DNA of 41,634 nt from JAVVPO01 sp036655715 (GCA_036655715.1 JAVVPO010000009.1:1-41634), one strand, 5' to 3'. Counted from the stretch's first letter, positions 16,318-25,732 are shown. Notes: a model not told the origin generated them from the letters alone. Translations and numbers: made by a program.

Positions 16318-17487
16318 ATGGAAATCAAACTTTTAAATGATGGCACCTCTACCTACAAAGACCGTTTTATAGATTTACAAAAATACTGTTTTCAAAATTG
16401 TGAGCGAAGCTTTATCGCTTCTCAGTGGGATGCTTTATCTCAAGATATTGGTCACGCTTTTGGTATCCTAGATGATGAATTTTTAGCTAGTTCTCTTACC
16501 ATTTCAAACTATACCATTTCATTTTATGGTCACTTGGTTTCTATGGGCGGAATTGGTGGAGTAAGCACAGCCTCTACTTATCGTAGCAAAGGAGTCTGTA
16601 GCAAACTTCTCAAACATTCTCTTGAGTATATGAATGACCAAGGTATTGTTTTTTCTGCTCTTGCTCCTTTTATGTATGAGTTCTATGAAAAATTCGGCTA
16701 TAAATGGTGTTATAACCAAGCGATCTACAATCTGAAAATTGAACATCTAAAAAACTTTAGATCAGAAGGTGCCCTCCTACCTATTGATACGTCTAACACC
16801 TCCATGCTCTACCAACTCTACGAGAAGCTTATCCTCCCTTATAACGGCATGTGCTCTCGTACACCTTCTATGTGGGAGGAAAAATTAGTTACGGATACTT
16901 ATGCTGTTATATCCCAAAGTGCGATGGGTACTCCTACAGGCTACATGCTTTATACCATCAATAGTGACAAGCTATGTTTTGAAGTCAAAGAAATGATAAC
17001 TGAGTCTTATGATGCACTTGAATCCTTCTTTGCCTTTATCTATGCTCACAACGCTCAAGTTCACACCGTTAAACTTATGTGTTTACCAAATACCAACATT
17101 CTTGATATCTTACCTCATCCTAGATGTGACTACCACATTCAGTCTGGTATGATGGGTCGTATTATCAATGTTCAGAAAGCACTCTCCTATTATCCATTTA
17201 AGCATGCTGGTGCTTTTGTACTTAAAGCTATTGATAGTCTATGCCCTTGGAACAACGGTTGTTTCAAAATTACTATCAATCAGGCTCATGAGGTACTTGT
17301 TGAAAAAATAGATACCCTTCCAGACTTTGAGATAGATATCAAAGATTTGTCTCAGCTTATCTTTGGTTTTAGAACTTTTGACTCTTTATTAAATCTTGGC
17401 CGCATCTATCTTATTGACCAAGATTTTACTTATTTCAGCTACTTTAATTCACAGCCTCATCCTATAGGATTATACGATTCCTTCTAA
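16318..17487 (+). CDS. GNAT family N-acetyltransferase, Eis-like
   Basis: This 389-residue cytosolic acetyl-CoA-dependent acetyltransferase has the tripartite Eis layout. The first GNAT domain has the acetyl-CoA pyrophosphate loop in GIGGVSTASTYRSKGVCSKL and the Eis-like SALAPFMYEFYEKFGYKWC. A second degenerate GNAT-like region and a C-terminal sterol-carrier-like domain (about 290-389) follow. The family's mycobacterial and anthrax members acetylate aminoglycosides at several positions, but many relatives have other substrates. AGGAG lies eight bases before the ATG. It is followed by yqeY about 90 bases later on the same strand. Resistance function is not established by sequence alone. Confidence 0.85.
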   Translation: MEIKLLNDGTSTYKDRFIDLQKYCFQNCERSFIASQWDALSQDIGHAFGILDDEFLASSLTISNYTISFYGHLVSMGGIGGVSTASTYRSKGVCSKLLKHSLEYMNDQGIVFSALAPFMYEFYEKFGYKWCYNQAIYNLKIEHLKNFRSEGALLPIDTSNTSMLYQLYEKLILPYNGMCSRTPSMWEEKLVTDTYAVISQSAMGTPTGYMLYTINSDKLCFEVKEMITESYDALESFFAFIYAHNAQVHTVKLMCLPNTNILDILPHPRCDYHIQSGMMGRIINVQKALSYYPFKHAGAFVLKAIDSLCPWNNGCFKITINQAHEVLVEKIDTLPDFEIDIKDLSQLIFGFRTFDSLLNLGRIYLIDQDFTYFSYFNSQPHPIGLYDSF

Positions 17488-17575
17488 CTGAAAGAACAAA
17501 GTATAAATAATTCCAAAACATGGTATAATGAAACTATTATTAAAAATATTTTATTATGAAATAGGAGGCCCTATT

Positions 17576-18013
17576 ATGTTATTTGAAAGATTAAATGACG
17601 AAATCAAAGATGCTATGCGCAACAAACAAGCAGTAAAAAGAGATGCGCTACGCGCAGTTGTATCTGATATTAAATTAAGTGTCAAAGAAACAAAACATGA
17701 CTTAAGTGAAGAAGAACAACTCTCTATCCTTAATAAACATGTCAAACAAGTCAAAGAATCTATTGAGGCTTACACTTCTGGCAATCGCGAAGATTTAGCT
17801 GTAGCAGAACGTGAGAAACTAGAGATTCTTACAGCTTTCTTACCAAAACAAATGGATGAAGAGGAAATCAGAAGCCTTATTGAAAAAACAATTACAGAGA
17901 ATACACTTGATACTTCCAATAAAGGTCTTCTTATGAAAAACCTTATGCCCCTTTTCAAAGGGAAAGCCGATGGTAAATTAGTTAATGAGATCATTGCTTC
18001 TTTTGTAAAATAG
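17576..18013 (+). CDS. GatB/YqeY domain-containing protein
   Basis: This small cytosolic protein resembles the C-terminal tRNA-interacting domain of the amidotransferase subunit GatB. ATG at 17576 is chosen because AGGAGG sits eight bases upstream and the product begins MLFERLNDEIKDAMRNKQ, the standard YqeY start; an in-frame upstream ATG would add 16 unlikely residues. The 145-residue length fits the family. Other markers are KRDALRAVVSDIK, FLPKQMDEEEI and MKNLMPLFKGKADGKLVNEI. The exact function is unknown, although tRNA-dependent amidation is the usual suggestion. Confidence 0.9.
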   Translation: MLFERLNDEIKDAMRNKQAVKRDALRAVVSDIKLSVKETKHDLSEEEQLSILNKHVKQVKESIEAYTSGNREDLAVAEREKLEILTAFLPKQMDEEEIRSLIEKTITENTLDTSNKGLLMKNLMPLFKGKADGKLVNEIIASFVK

Positions 18014-18074
18014 TAGATATAAAAAAGTCAGTAAACCCTCTTTTATAGGTTCTACTGACTTTTTTATATCTACT
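18012..18074. terminator. Bidirectional terminator between yqeY and fbp
   Basis: A 22-bp stem, 18012-18033 with 18053-18074, includes AAAAAAGTCAGTA / TACTGACTTTTTT. It serves the converging yqeY and fbp transcripts and overlaps the last bases of both genes. Confidence 0.88.
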
Positions 18075-20040
18075 ATTTTTCCTTAATTCTACCCGCTTGA
18101 TAATATTCTACTAGCATTAAAAGTACCTCTATTTGTTCCTTAATCTCTTTACCAACATCTGTATCTGCCACGTTCTTAGTCTGAGGCATCTTTTCAATCA
18201 CATCTATAGTTGTTACGATATCTGTCTCCTGCTCAATAGCATTCTCCACCCCTTCAAAAGGTCTATGAGATGCTAGCTTGATACTATTCGCATCATAGAT
18301 AAGGGTATATCCTGCTATGCCTGTTACCTTTTGATAAGCCTTTGTGAAGCCACCATCTATCACCAGTACTTTCCCATTAGCCTTAATAGGACTTTCACCT
18401 TTTTTGATTTTCACAGGTACATGTCCATTGATAATATGTCCTTCTTCTACTGGGATATCAAATAACTCTAATATCTTATTAGCCGTAGCCTCTTCTGTAA
18501 AATACGTATAGTATGGATTTTTGATTTCTTCCCATATCTTTGTATCTTCAATAAAGTATCTTTCAAAAGTAGTCATTTTATCTTTTCCAAAGAGTGGTGA
18601 GTGAGGTCCACACCAAAGATACCACATCATGGCTTCTCCTCGTCTTTTGGCTACTTTATCCCGTGTATTAAAGTACCCCTCCCTTACTATCATCTCTAAT
18701 TGGTCTAAATAACTCTTACCACTATAATTTGTATCGCCTAGTTTAACCGTTTGCATCTGCCCATCTTCTGTCATCAACATACAACCATGATAAAGCAGGT
18801 TATGGTTATAAACTTTATACATACCACCTTTTACAAAGAGATACTTCATATGTTTTTGAAGTTTCGAACTATTGGTAAAAGATGTCTTTAACCTTTCTAC
18901 AACTGCAATTTCTTGTTCTGTTAGTTTGTAAGGATTTTCTCTATCTATTGATGGAAAATCTATATCTGAAAGGTTGTACTCTTCACCATCTATCGTAATA
19001 GATTTTCTATCCCAATCTATATGATGTAATAACTTTCTATGCCCCATCTTAAACTCTTTATAAGTATCTATCAAAGTAGCTTCTAACTTAAATTGTATGA
19101 TAGTAATAGCTTTATGCATCATAGCAATCAGCTTGTTTTCTGTTGTTTCTTGATCTACACCCTTTGGTACAAATAGCTTATAGTTACTTTGGCTATATTG
19201 CTCTAGTGCAAAAGTTGCTAAAGGTAAGAGGTTAATCCCATATCCATCCTCTAAAGTTTGAAGGTTATCATACCTACACCCAATACGTATGACATTGGCA
19301 ATACATGCCTCATTACCAGCAGCTGCTCCCATCCACAAGATATCATGGTTTCCCCACTGGATGTCTATAGAATGATACTTCATCAATATATCCATAACAC
19401 GATCAGCTCTAGGACCTCTATCAAATATATCCCCTAATATATGAAGTCTATCTACCGCAAGCCTCTGGATTAAATAACAAAAAGCACAGATGAACTCTCT
19501 TCCTTTACCTAGTTCTACCATAGTCTTGATGATTTCCTCATAGTACTTTTCTTTATGCGGTGTGTCTACTTGCTCATTCAGCAATTCTTCCATGATATAC
19601 GCAAACTCATTTGGTAATGCTTTTCTTACCTTAGACCTTGTATATTGAGAAGATATATTTTTACTAAGCCTTATAATTCTTAATAGATTAATATGATACC
19701 ACTCATCCATATCTACGCCTTGTTTTTCTAGCTTGTCCAATTTCTTTTCTGGATAATAAATAAGCATTGCCAATGCTCTTCTGTCTTTAGCCGAGATTTC
19801 CCTGTGAAAAAGCTTATCTATTTTGAGTTTTAAAATTCCTGATGCATTATGTAACACATGTGAAAACGATTCATACTCACCATGTATATCCGATACAAAG
19901 TGCTCTGTTGCCTTAGGTAAGTTAAGTATTGCTTTTAAATTAATAATCTCGGTACTTGCTGCATCTATACTTGAAAACTGCTTGGCCAAAAACTTCAGTA
20001 AGGGTAACTGAAGATGTTCACACTCACGTAGTATATTCAT
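18073..20040 (-). CDS. fbp: Fructose-1,6-bisphosphatase class III
   Basis: This enzyme hydrolyses fructose 1,6-bisphosphate to fructose 6-phosphate in gluconeogenesis and is the Firmicutes-type, Mn-dependent enzyme. Metallophosphatase motifs are clear: FVSDIHGEYESF, HILGDIFDRGPRADRV and WGNHDILWMGAAAGN, plus the late INGHVPVK and VIDGGF. ATG at 20040 is preferred (AAAGGGG nine bases upstream, product MNILRECEHLQL) over an upstream TTG, giving 655 residues versus about 670 in Bacillus. It converges on yqeY and diverges from the gene at 20403. Together with the DUF4914 PEPCK-like gene this neighbourhood leans toward central carbon metabolism, but no operon links them. Confidence 0.95.
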   Translation of the reverse strand: MNILRECEHLQLPLLKFLAKQFSSIDAASTEIINLKAILNLPKATEHFVSDIHGEYESFSHVLHNASGILKLKIDKLFHREISAKDRRALAMLIYYPEKKLDKLEKQGVDMDEWYHINLLRIIRLSKNISSQYTRSKVRKALPNEFAYIMEELLNEQVDTPHKEKYYEEIIKTMVELGKGREFICAFCYLIQRLAVDRLHILGDIFDRGPRADRVMDILMKYHSIDIQWGNHDILWMGAAAGNEACIANVIRIGCRYDNLQTLEDGYGINLLPLATFALEQYSQSNYKLFVPKGVDQETTENKLIAMMHKAITIIQFKLEATLIDTYKEFKMGHRKLLHHIDWDRKSITIDGEEYNLSDIDFPSIDRENPYKLTEQEIAVVERLKTSFTNSSKLQKHMKYLFVKGGMYKVYNHNLLYHGCMLMTEDGQMQTVKLGDTNYSGKSYLDQLEMIVREGYFNTRDKVAKRRGEAMMWYLWCGPHSPLFGKDKMTTFERYFIEDTKIWEEIKNPYYTYFTEEATANKILELFDIPVEEGHIINGHVPVKIKKGESPIKANGKVLVIDGGFTKAYQKVTGIAGYTLIYDANSIKLASHRPFEGVENAIEQETDIVTTIDVIEKMPQTKNVADTDVGKEIKEQIEVLLMLVEYYQAGRIKEK

Positions 20041-20219
20041 AGTTTTATTCCCCTTTGACTTATTTCTATATTTTACTTCTTCCAATATTATACATTAATG
20101 TTTGAAAAAAGTAACTATTTTATTTATATTTCACAATATTTCGTATTATTGTATGTATATTAATACCTTTATTCTTCCTCATTATACTATATCTCATCAC
20201 TACTGTTTAGCTTATAAAA

Positions 20220-20262
20220 AGAAAAAGTCATCTAGCATTAAATATTCTAGATGACTTTTTCT
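20220..20262. terminator. Terminator-like hairpin between divergent genes
   Basis: A perfect 16-bp stem AGAAAAAGTCATCTAG (20220-20235) / CTAGATGACTTTTTCT (20247-20262) is T-rich in both directions. It lies between fbp (minus) and the gene at 20403 (plus), where no upstream gene needs ending. It may be an attenuator in one leader or end a small RNA. The rest of 20041-20402 holds AT-rich promoter DNA with several TATAAT-like strings. Confidence 0.65.
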
Positions 20263-20402
20263 AAAATTTCTATTCTTAGTTTTTCAAGAAAGTGTGTTAC
20301 AACAATCTAAGTAATCACCTCTTCTTAGTAAGTAGAATATACTTTATAATATATGTTTTATTTATCCAGAATATATAATATATAGTATAAAGGGGGCAAA
20401 AT

Positions 20403-21974
20403 ATGGTAACGCCACAGGAAATAAAGAACTCTATCCAAAAAGGCTTAGTATGGCTATCAACACACCAAAATGAGGATGGTTCATGGGGCAGTTCTACTTA
20501 TTATCCTATCGGAACTACAGGTCTAGCGCTACTTAAACTAGAAGGGTATGCTGTAGAAAATGGCATATCCCCATTTAGTAACGCGTATCCCTATCACCAA
20601 AATGTTCTTAAGGGTTTAAATTATTTATTTTCAGTAGCTAAAGAAAATGTACATGGTATTTACTTTGAAGAGAGTGGCCACATTAATTATGAGCAAGGGA
20701 TTGTATTAGCTGCATTGACAGTTGGTTCTGATCCTAATCTTATAGTAAACGTACCTGGCAGCGTAGCAGATAGCAAAACCTACAAACAAGTTGCTGATCT
20801 TATGGTTCAATATTTAGTTTATTCTCAAGATCCTAATGGCGGATGGGCCTATGAATTAGGTGATATTCCAGATAACTCTGTTTCTGGATATGTCATTTTA
20901 GGACTTGAGATTGCTGAAAATCCAGAGTATAACTTCAACTGTATCATTCCAGCTACTTTAAAATCAAAATTAAATAATTGGATAGATTTTATACAAAATG
21001 ATGTTAATGGTGGTTCAGGGTATCAAGAGAGTACTACATGGGTCAATATGCTCAAAACCGGTAGCCTTATACAACAAATGCGTCTAATGGGTGATACTTT
21101 AAGCAGCTCTAGACTTAGTAAGGCAATTGCTTATATTGCAGATAATTGGAATAACCCCATTAATCAATATGCTGACAATGCTGGTTGGAAAGGGACTCCT
21201 GTTGACTATCAAACAACTTTCACTGTTATGAAAGGATTTTCAGGTTATGGTATAGAGTTTATACAACCAACTAGTGGCGCTCCTATTAATTGGTATCAAG
21301 ATGTAGCAGATGCAATAGTTGGGCAACAAAAAACGGATGGTTCATGGCCTTTAACCTTCTGGGATCCAGGCGATAGAATTTTATCTACAGTATGGGCTCT
21401 TTTAACCCTTGAAAAAGAAATCATTAAGCAAGTCCCGGAGATACCTTATGTAGATAACATTATTATCAAACCCCATGAAATACAATGCCCTTGGAACCTA
21501 GAAGAAACGATAGAGATACAAGGTGAAATTAAAGTCTTTGCATACAAATATTCTCATTCTGAAGCAGCATGTATACCAGGATTAATGGCTACTAAGGGTG
21601 ATGATATAGGCTTTACATTAGTTTATGGAAACTACGGCGAATTTAATTATATTGCACCAATGGGCAAGCCAACTGTAGAAGATAAATTCACGGTTCAAAG
21701 ACCTATTATTTTAAAACTAATGAGTCTATGTGTTTGTGACGGATATAAGTTGTTCTACGGAAATAGTGACAAGGAAGTAAAAGTTTGTGATAAATTCTAT
21801 GGTCAAATAGGTATCTATACTTTTCAATTACGAAAATTAGTTAACGGATCCTATATATCAGATTTCAACCTACCTTGCCATCATATAAGATGTCTATCCA
21901 TGTTACTTCAAATAGAGTTTCCATCCTGCCCAGATTGTCCAGATGACTGCCCAAACGGTAACTGTTTTGGTTAA
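20403..21974 (+). CDS. Squalene-cyclase/prenyltransferase repeat protein with Cys-rich tail
   Basis: This 523-residue protein has no signal peptide or membrane helix. Three QxxDGSWG-type repeats are visible: QNEDGSWG (22-29), QDPNGGWAYE (142-151) followed by DNSVSGYVILGLE, and QQKTDGSWP (about 308-316) followed by LSTVWALLTL. These are hallmarks of the alpha/alpha-barrel of squalene-hopene cyclases and prenyltransferases. The cyclase DxDD catalytic motif is not seen, so terpene cyclisation is unlikely. The last about 170 residues match nothing I know, with Cys pairs (LCVCDG, LPCHHIRC) and a terminal CPDCPDDCPNGNCFG. GGGGG precedes the ATG and a terminator follows. Function is unknown; a binding scaffold or peptide/lipid-modifying role is conjecture. 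Confidence 0.7.
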   Translation: MVTPQEIKNSIQKGLVWLSTHQNEDGSWGSSTYYPIGTTGLALLKLEGYAVENGISPFSNAYPYHQNVLKGLNYLFSVAKENVHGIYFEESGHINYEQGIVLAALTVGSDPNLIVNVPGSVADSKTYKQVADLMVQYLVYSQDPNGGWAYELGDIPDNSVSGYVILGLEIAENPEYNFNCIIPATLKSKLNNWIDFIQNDVNGGSGYQESTTWVNMLKTGSLIQQMRLMGDTLSSSRLSKAIAYIADNWNNPINQYADNAGWKGTPVDYQTTFTVMKGFSGYGIEFIQPTSGAPINWYQDVADAIVGQQKTDGSWPLTFWDPGDRILSTVWALLTLEKEIIKQVPEIPYVDNIIIKPHEIQCPWNLEETIEIQGEIKVFAYKYSHSEAACIPGLMATKGDDIGFTLVYGNYGEFNYIAPMGKPTVEDKFTVQRPIILKLMSLCVCDGYKLFYGNSDKEVKVCDKFYGQIGIYTFQLRKLVNGSYISDFNLPCHHIRCLSMLLQIEFPSCPDCPDDCPNGNCFG

Positions 21975-22018
21975 TTCATATACGGTAATAAGATATTTTT
22001 GATAAAAATACAAACAAA

Positions 22019-22070
22019 ATAGTCCTATAGATACCTCTTCCACCTATAGGACTATCTTTATTTATCTTTT
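22019..22070. terminator. Terminator between the repeat protein and the DUF4914 gene
   Basis: The stem ATAGTCCTATAG (22019-22030) / CTATAGGACTAT (22044-22055) is followed by T-rich sequence on the plus strand and by TTTTG on the minus strand. It can end both converging genes. Confidence 0.78.
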
Positions 22071-22123
22071 TTTGTTTAGACCATTTATTCAATCCATCCA
22101 TTTTTTTGAGAAATCACAATATC

Positions 22124-24007
22124 CTATAATCTAATTGGCATAAGCTCAATATAGTCCTCAATTGAGCCATCATTTAAACAACACTCAATAATTTGTCTAC
22201 CCAATGGATGAAGCTCTGGTGCTAAATATTTTCTTAACTCCTCTTTGAAGAAATCTCCTAAAATCTTAGCCCCTTTATCATATCCTTCATTTCCAATCTC
22301 TGGTTGAAGATGTGTTCTAAGTAATACTTTTGGTAAGTACATACCATCTACTTTTAAGTTATCTAATGAGTAACCTAATAATGAACATCTTGATTCTTGT
22401 AACTGCTCTGCTCTAAACTTCACACTACCCCTTCTTGCTAAGTATTCTCTAGCTACCCACTGAGACATAAATCCTACTTCATAGGCCCCAATATGTTGGT
22501 TAGGAATAAGGATATATCTCGTACTTGGTGTCTTTAGAATTTGTTCTAATAAAAGGTTAGCTTGGTCAACTTTCTTACCTGTTGCAAATGGCCAGTAAGA
22601 ACCTACTCCTTCACTTACCATACCACCCTCTCCGCCCAAGATACTTGGGTTAGCATGTCCTCTAGGTGCTACAAGTCTCCATAACCACGCAAGTGCTGGT
22701 GGAAGTATATGGAACATGCCCATGATACCATAGCTTGGCTCTTCTTTTGTACAGATTGGCGCTCTTACACCAAAACTACGGATATCTACTTCTACAGGCT
22801 CTTCTACAATGTTAGGTACAAAGCTTCTTGGCATAATTACACGCGGATTAGGACATGGCTTACCAAGTTCTTCATCCATGATATGGTCCCATATAAGACA
22901 TGTTGAGTCTGGTGTAGCTTGTAAGTTAAGGAATACTAGAGGCTGTTTTGGATGAATACACATTTTCTCATAGTGAGGGTCTGTGCCATATTCTGTGATA
23001 TGATTCATTCTTAGGAACCAGCCTTCTTCTCCATCTGTTACCACAAGCTTTTTGCTCTCATTTTGAATACTTGGATGACAAATCGCCATATCATCTGTTA
23101 CAGGTAGTAGTTCACAACTTGCATTAAGGTCAATATAACTCTTGTCCCCTGTTACAGTATTGGTTGCTAGAAGAACATTTCCTTCTGGGTCCTTATGGAT
23201 TTGCTCTGCCATCTCACTTTTTCCACCACCACTTGCACCTTCATGCATGATAGTGAGTACATTTTCATAAGGTGTCACAACCTTTACAGTTGATGCATGT
23301 AAAGTTACCCAGCCTTCTTGCTCTCCGATATCTAGTAGCACACTATAAATACCTTTTTTAGCACTAGGCCCTGGATATAAATTATAAGAGAATACTTCGT
23401 GTACTCCATCTAATCTATTATGTACGACAACCTGCTTGCCCTCAAAATGTGTATGTCTAAATGGTGGTGCTAGATATACAATTGCCTTTGGTGTAAATCC
23501 ATCTTTTATTTCACCTGCCGGGATAAATGCTTGAAGGTCTGCTAATGCTGCTGCGAAGAACCCTGCATTTTTTGGTGCTATAAGTAATGCTTCATAACCA
23601 AACTTACTGCCACCCGCAAGGAATGGTAGTACAATAAGGTCTCTTTCTCCTAGCCATTCAAAGGTTTGTTCACGTACACCTTCAAACTTTTCTCCATATC
23701 TTTCTTCATATCTTGATTTATCTGTAGCCTTATCATCTGCTATTACCATACAATCCGGGTCACGTCTTCTCATATACATCTCTTTGTAATTCACAGCGAC
23801 ACCATTCTTGCATCTTACCACTTCAGCTTCAACGATAGAGCCTTTTCCTTCTACATCATAAGTTACTTCGAATATTTTATTTTCTTTTTCTCCTAAAGCT
23901 AATTCTAATAAATGCTCTCTACTCTTTGGTACGATAAGATTTTGCTTGTCACTAAGTAATTGCTCTACTTCTTTTGGTAGTTTCATCTTTTTTAATAGGT
24001 TAGTCAT
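22124..24007 (-). CDS. DUF4914 family protein (PEPCK-like P-loop protein)
   Basis: This 627-residue cytosolic protein resembles the DUF4914 family of Firmicutes and Bacteroidetes, thought to be related to ATP-type phosphoenolpyruvate carboxykinase. A P-loop-like motif HEGASGGGKSEM lies near residue 257, where PEPCK has its kinase loop. Other notable stretches are YLAPPFRHTHFEGKQVVVHN, RPRGHAN-like APRGHANPSILGGEGG, and GVGSYWPFATGKK. GGAG precedes the ATG by about nine bases. The reaction is not known; a nucleotide-dependent kinase or carboxykinase is the family-based guess. A 17-base palindrome about 50 bases upstream may be an operator. Confidence 0.78.
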   Translation of the reverse strand: MTNLLKKMKLPKEVEQLLSDKQNLIVPKSREHLLELALGEKENKIFEVTYDVEGKGSIVEAEVVRCKNGVAVNYKEMYMRRRDPDCMVIADDKATDKSRYEERYGEKFEGVREQTFEWLGERDLIVLPFLAGGSKFGYEALLIAPKNAGFFAAALADLQAFIPAGEIKDGFTPKAIVYLAPPFRHTHFEGKQVVVHNRLDGVHEVFSYNLYPGPSAKKGIYSVLLDIGEQEGWVTLHASTVKVVTPYENVLTIMHEGASGGGKSEMAEQIHKDPEGNVLLATNTVTGDKSYIDLNASCELLPVTDDMAICHPSIQNESKKLVVTDGEEGWFLRMNHITEYGTDPHYEKMCIHPKQPLVFLNLQATPDSTCLIWDHIMDEELGKPCPNPRVIMPRSFVPNIVEEPVEVDIRSFGVRAPICTKEEPSYGIMGMFHILPPALAWLWRLVAPRGHANPSILGGEGGMVSEGVGSYWPFATGKKVDQANLLLEQILKTPSTRYILIPNQHIGAYEVGFMSQWVAREYLARRGSVKFRAEQLQESRCSLLGYSLDNLKVDGMYLPKVLLRTHLQPEIGNEGYDKGAKILGDFFKEELRKYLAPELHPLGRQIIECCLNDGSIEDYIELMPIRL

Positions 24008-24311
24008 ATAATTATCTCCAGTACACTTTACAAGTATTTTTTTGAATTTTATAATAAAATAACTTTAAGTTATTACTCAGTTGCATATTTTGTCATTTTT
24101 ATTTATAATACCTCATTTGTTTTACCCTGTAAATAGTAGTTATGAAAAACCATTGTTTTAGATTATTTTGGCCTATATCCTAGTACTTCTTTAGTATTTA
24201 TACATAATTAATTTATAGGAATATTCTATATTATGATTTTTTACTCATTTAATAATTCACTTCATTCTGCAAGTTATTAATCACTTTCTTTCATTCACTA
24301 TCTTTTTCCAC
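24008..24311. other. AT-rich intergenic region with a 17-base palindrome
   Basis: No gene is visible. AATAACTT-T-AAGTTATT at 24058-24074 is a perfect palindrome about 50 bases upstream of the DUF4914 start, near where its promoter should lie. No terminator hairpin is evident after the FetB-like gene. Confidence 0.45.
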
Positions 24312-25058
24312 TTATCCTCTTAACTGCTTTCTTTCATTAAAGAAATGCTTATAACTCAAATAAGTCGCCATCATCGTCGCTATAGATGAGGAAGATAAAA
24401 TCATAAAGGTCACCATAATTTGAAACTTTATTGCCACAAGTGGTGAGGACCCCGCAAGAATTAATCCTGTCATCATACCTGGAAGAGATACTATCCCCAA
24501 TGTTTTGGCTGAATCTATACTTGGAATAATAGCTATTTTTACACTTTCTCTTAGTATATCTTTAGCAGCTTCTTTTATATCTGCACCTAGTGATAGTTTA
24601 ACCTCAACTTCAGCCCTCCTATTTTTAAAGCAATTATTTAGATTTCTATAAGCAAGTCCAATAGCAACCATAGAATTACTCACTACCATACCCGCTACCG
24701 GTATCACTTCATTAGGTGTAAATGCTATAGCTCGTGACATAATCAAAACAGTCATAGTAATACTCGTTCCCACCAACATGGAGATAAAGGATATTTTGAC
24801 AACATGATTAATGCCTTCTCCTCTTTTTTTAGTATTCCTAGCTGCATTTATAATCATAATGAGCACCAATACTATGGTAAAAATAGGCTTCTCTAGCCCA
24901 AAAATAACATCAAGTATATATCCTACTATTATCAATTGTACAACTGCCCTTAACATGCTCACTATAATTTCTTTTTCTAATCCCAAGTGTTCCTTATAAG
25001 ATATAAATACAGGAATAACAATAAGAACTGACGCGATAACTAAAGACATTGTATCCAT
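24312..25058 (-). CDS. fetB: ABC transporter permease, FetB/UPF0014 family
   Basis: This is the membrane subunit of a FetAB-type exporter, implicated in E. coli in iron homeostasis and peroxide resistance. Six to seven hydrophobic segments are visible, with the family core VIPVAGMVVSNSMVAIGLAYRN and the coupling stretch EVEVKLSLGADIKEAAKDILRES. IPSIDSAKTLGIVSLPGMMTGLILAG follows, typical of UPF0014. ATG at 25058 is chosen because it overlaps the ATPase stop by one base (TAATG) and has GGAGGAG upstream; the product is 248 residues. It is coupled to fetA. The substrate assignment is from the family only. Confidence 0.87.
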   Translation of the reverse strand: MDTMSLVIASVLIVIPVFISYKEHLGLEKEIIVSMLRAVVQLIIVGYILDVIFGLEKPIFTIVLVLIMIINAARNTKKRGEGINHVVKISFISMLVGTSITMTVLIMSRAIAFTPNEVIPVAGMVVSNSMVAIGLAYRNLNNCFKNRRAEVEVKLSLGADIKEAAKDILRESVKIAIIPSIDSAKTLGIVSLPGMMTGLILAGSSPLVAIKFQIMVTFMILSSSSIATMMATYLSYKHFFNERKQLRG

Positions 25059-25714
25059 TATTTTATCTCCTCCATACACTCAACCATTCCCTCGGATATA
25101 ACGATTCTTTTATTAAAAATCCCCTCACTTTGCTCCGCGTCATGGGTAATCCATAATACCGTTACACCTTTTTGGTTTAATTCCTTCACATACTGCTCGA
25201 TTACCTGAGTATTTTCTTTATCAAGTGCAGATGTTGCTTCATCCAATAGCAAAATCTCTGGTGTATAAATAAGATTTCTTATAAGTGCTATCCTTTGTTT
25301 TTCTCCCCCTGATAAAGACTTTACTTCTTTTGTTAAAAAGCTTTCATCTAGATTAAATTTTTCTAGTAGCTCTACTACCTTTTCCTTATCCATACTTTCT
25401 TTTCGTATCTTAAAAGGAAACTCTAGATTTTCATAAATACTCTCTCCAAAAAGGTGAGGCATCTGTATACAGTAAGTAATCTGTCTCCTTAGCTCTATAG
25501 GATCATATTCTTTGTAGCTTTTACCTTTATACCATATACCTCCTTTTGACAAAGGAATTAAATCTGCGCACAACTTCATTAGTGTACTTTTTCCACTTCC
25601 AGACTGACCAACTAATGAAATACAATCGCCTTGATCAATACTTATCGATATCCCATTCAATATATTTGTATTCTCTACCTTATAATACAAATCCTTTATT
25701 TCTAATATACTCAT
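25058..25714 (-). CDS. fetA: ABC transporter ATP-binding protein, FetA-like
   Basis: This is the ATPase subunit partner of the FetB-like permease. It has Walker A (VGQSGSGKST, near residue 36), the Q-loop QITYCIQMPHLFGES, the signature SLSGGEKQR, Walker B EILLLDEATSALD and the H-loop TVLWITHDAEQ. The length of 218 residues is typical of this small subfamily. AAGGAG is about nine bases before the ATG, overlapping the end of the nitroreductase-like ORF region. The order fetA-fetB with overlapping stop and start shows one operon. Confidence 0.88.
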   Translation of the reverse strand: MSILEIKDLYYKVENTNILNGISISIDQGDCISLVGQSGSGKSTLMKLCADLIPLSKGGIWYKGKSYKEYDPIELRRQITYCIQMPHLFGESIYENLEFPFKIRKESMDKEKVVELLEKFNLDESFLTKEVKSLSGGEKQRIALIRNLIYTPEILLLDEATSALDKENTQVIEQYVKELNQKGVTVLWITHDAEQSEGIFNKRIVISEGMVECMEEIK

Positions 25715-25732
25715 TTCCCTCTCCTTATCAGC

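Noticed and set aside
20403..21974. Calling the repeat protein a squalene-hopene cyclase
   Set aside because: The DxDD protonating motif is missing and the length and C-terminus do not fit.
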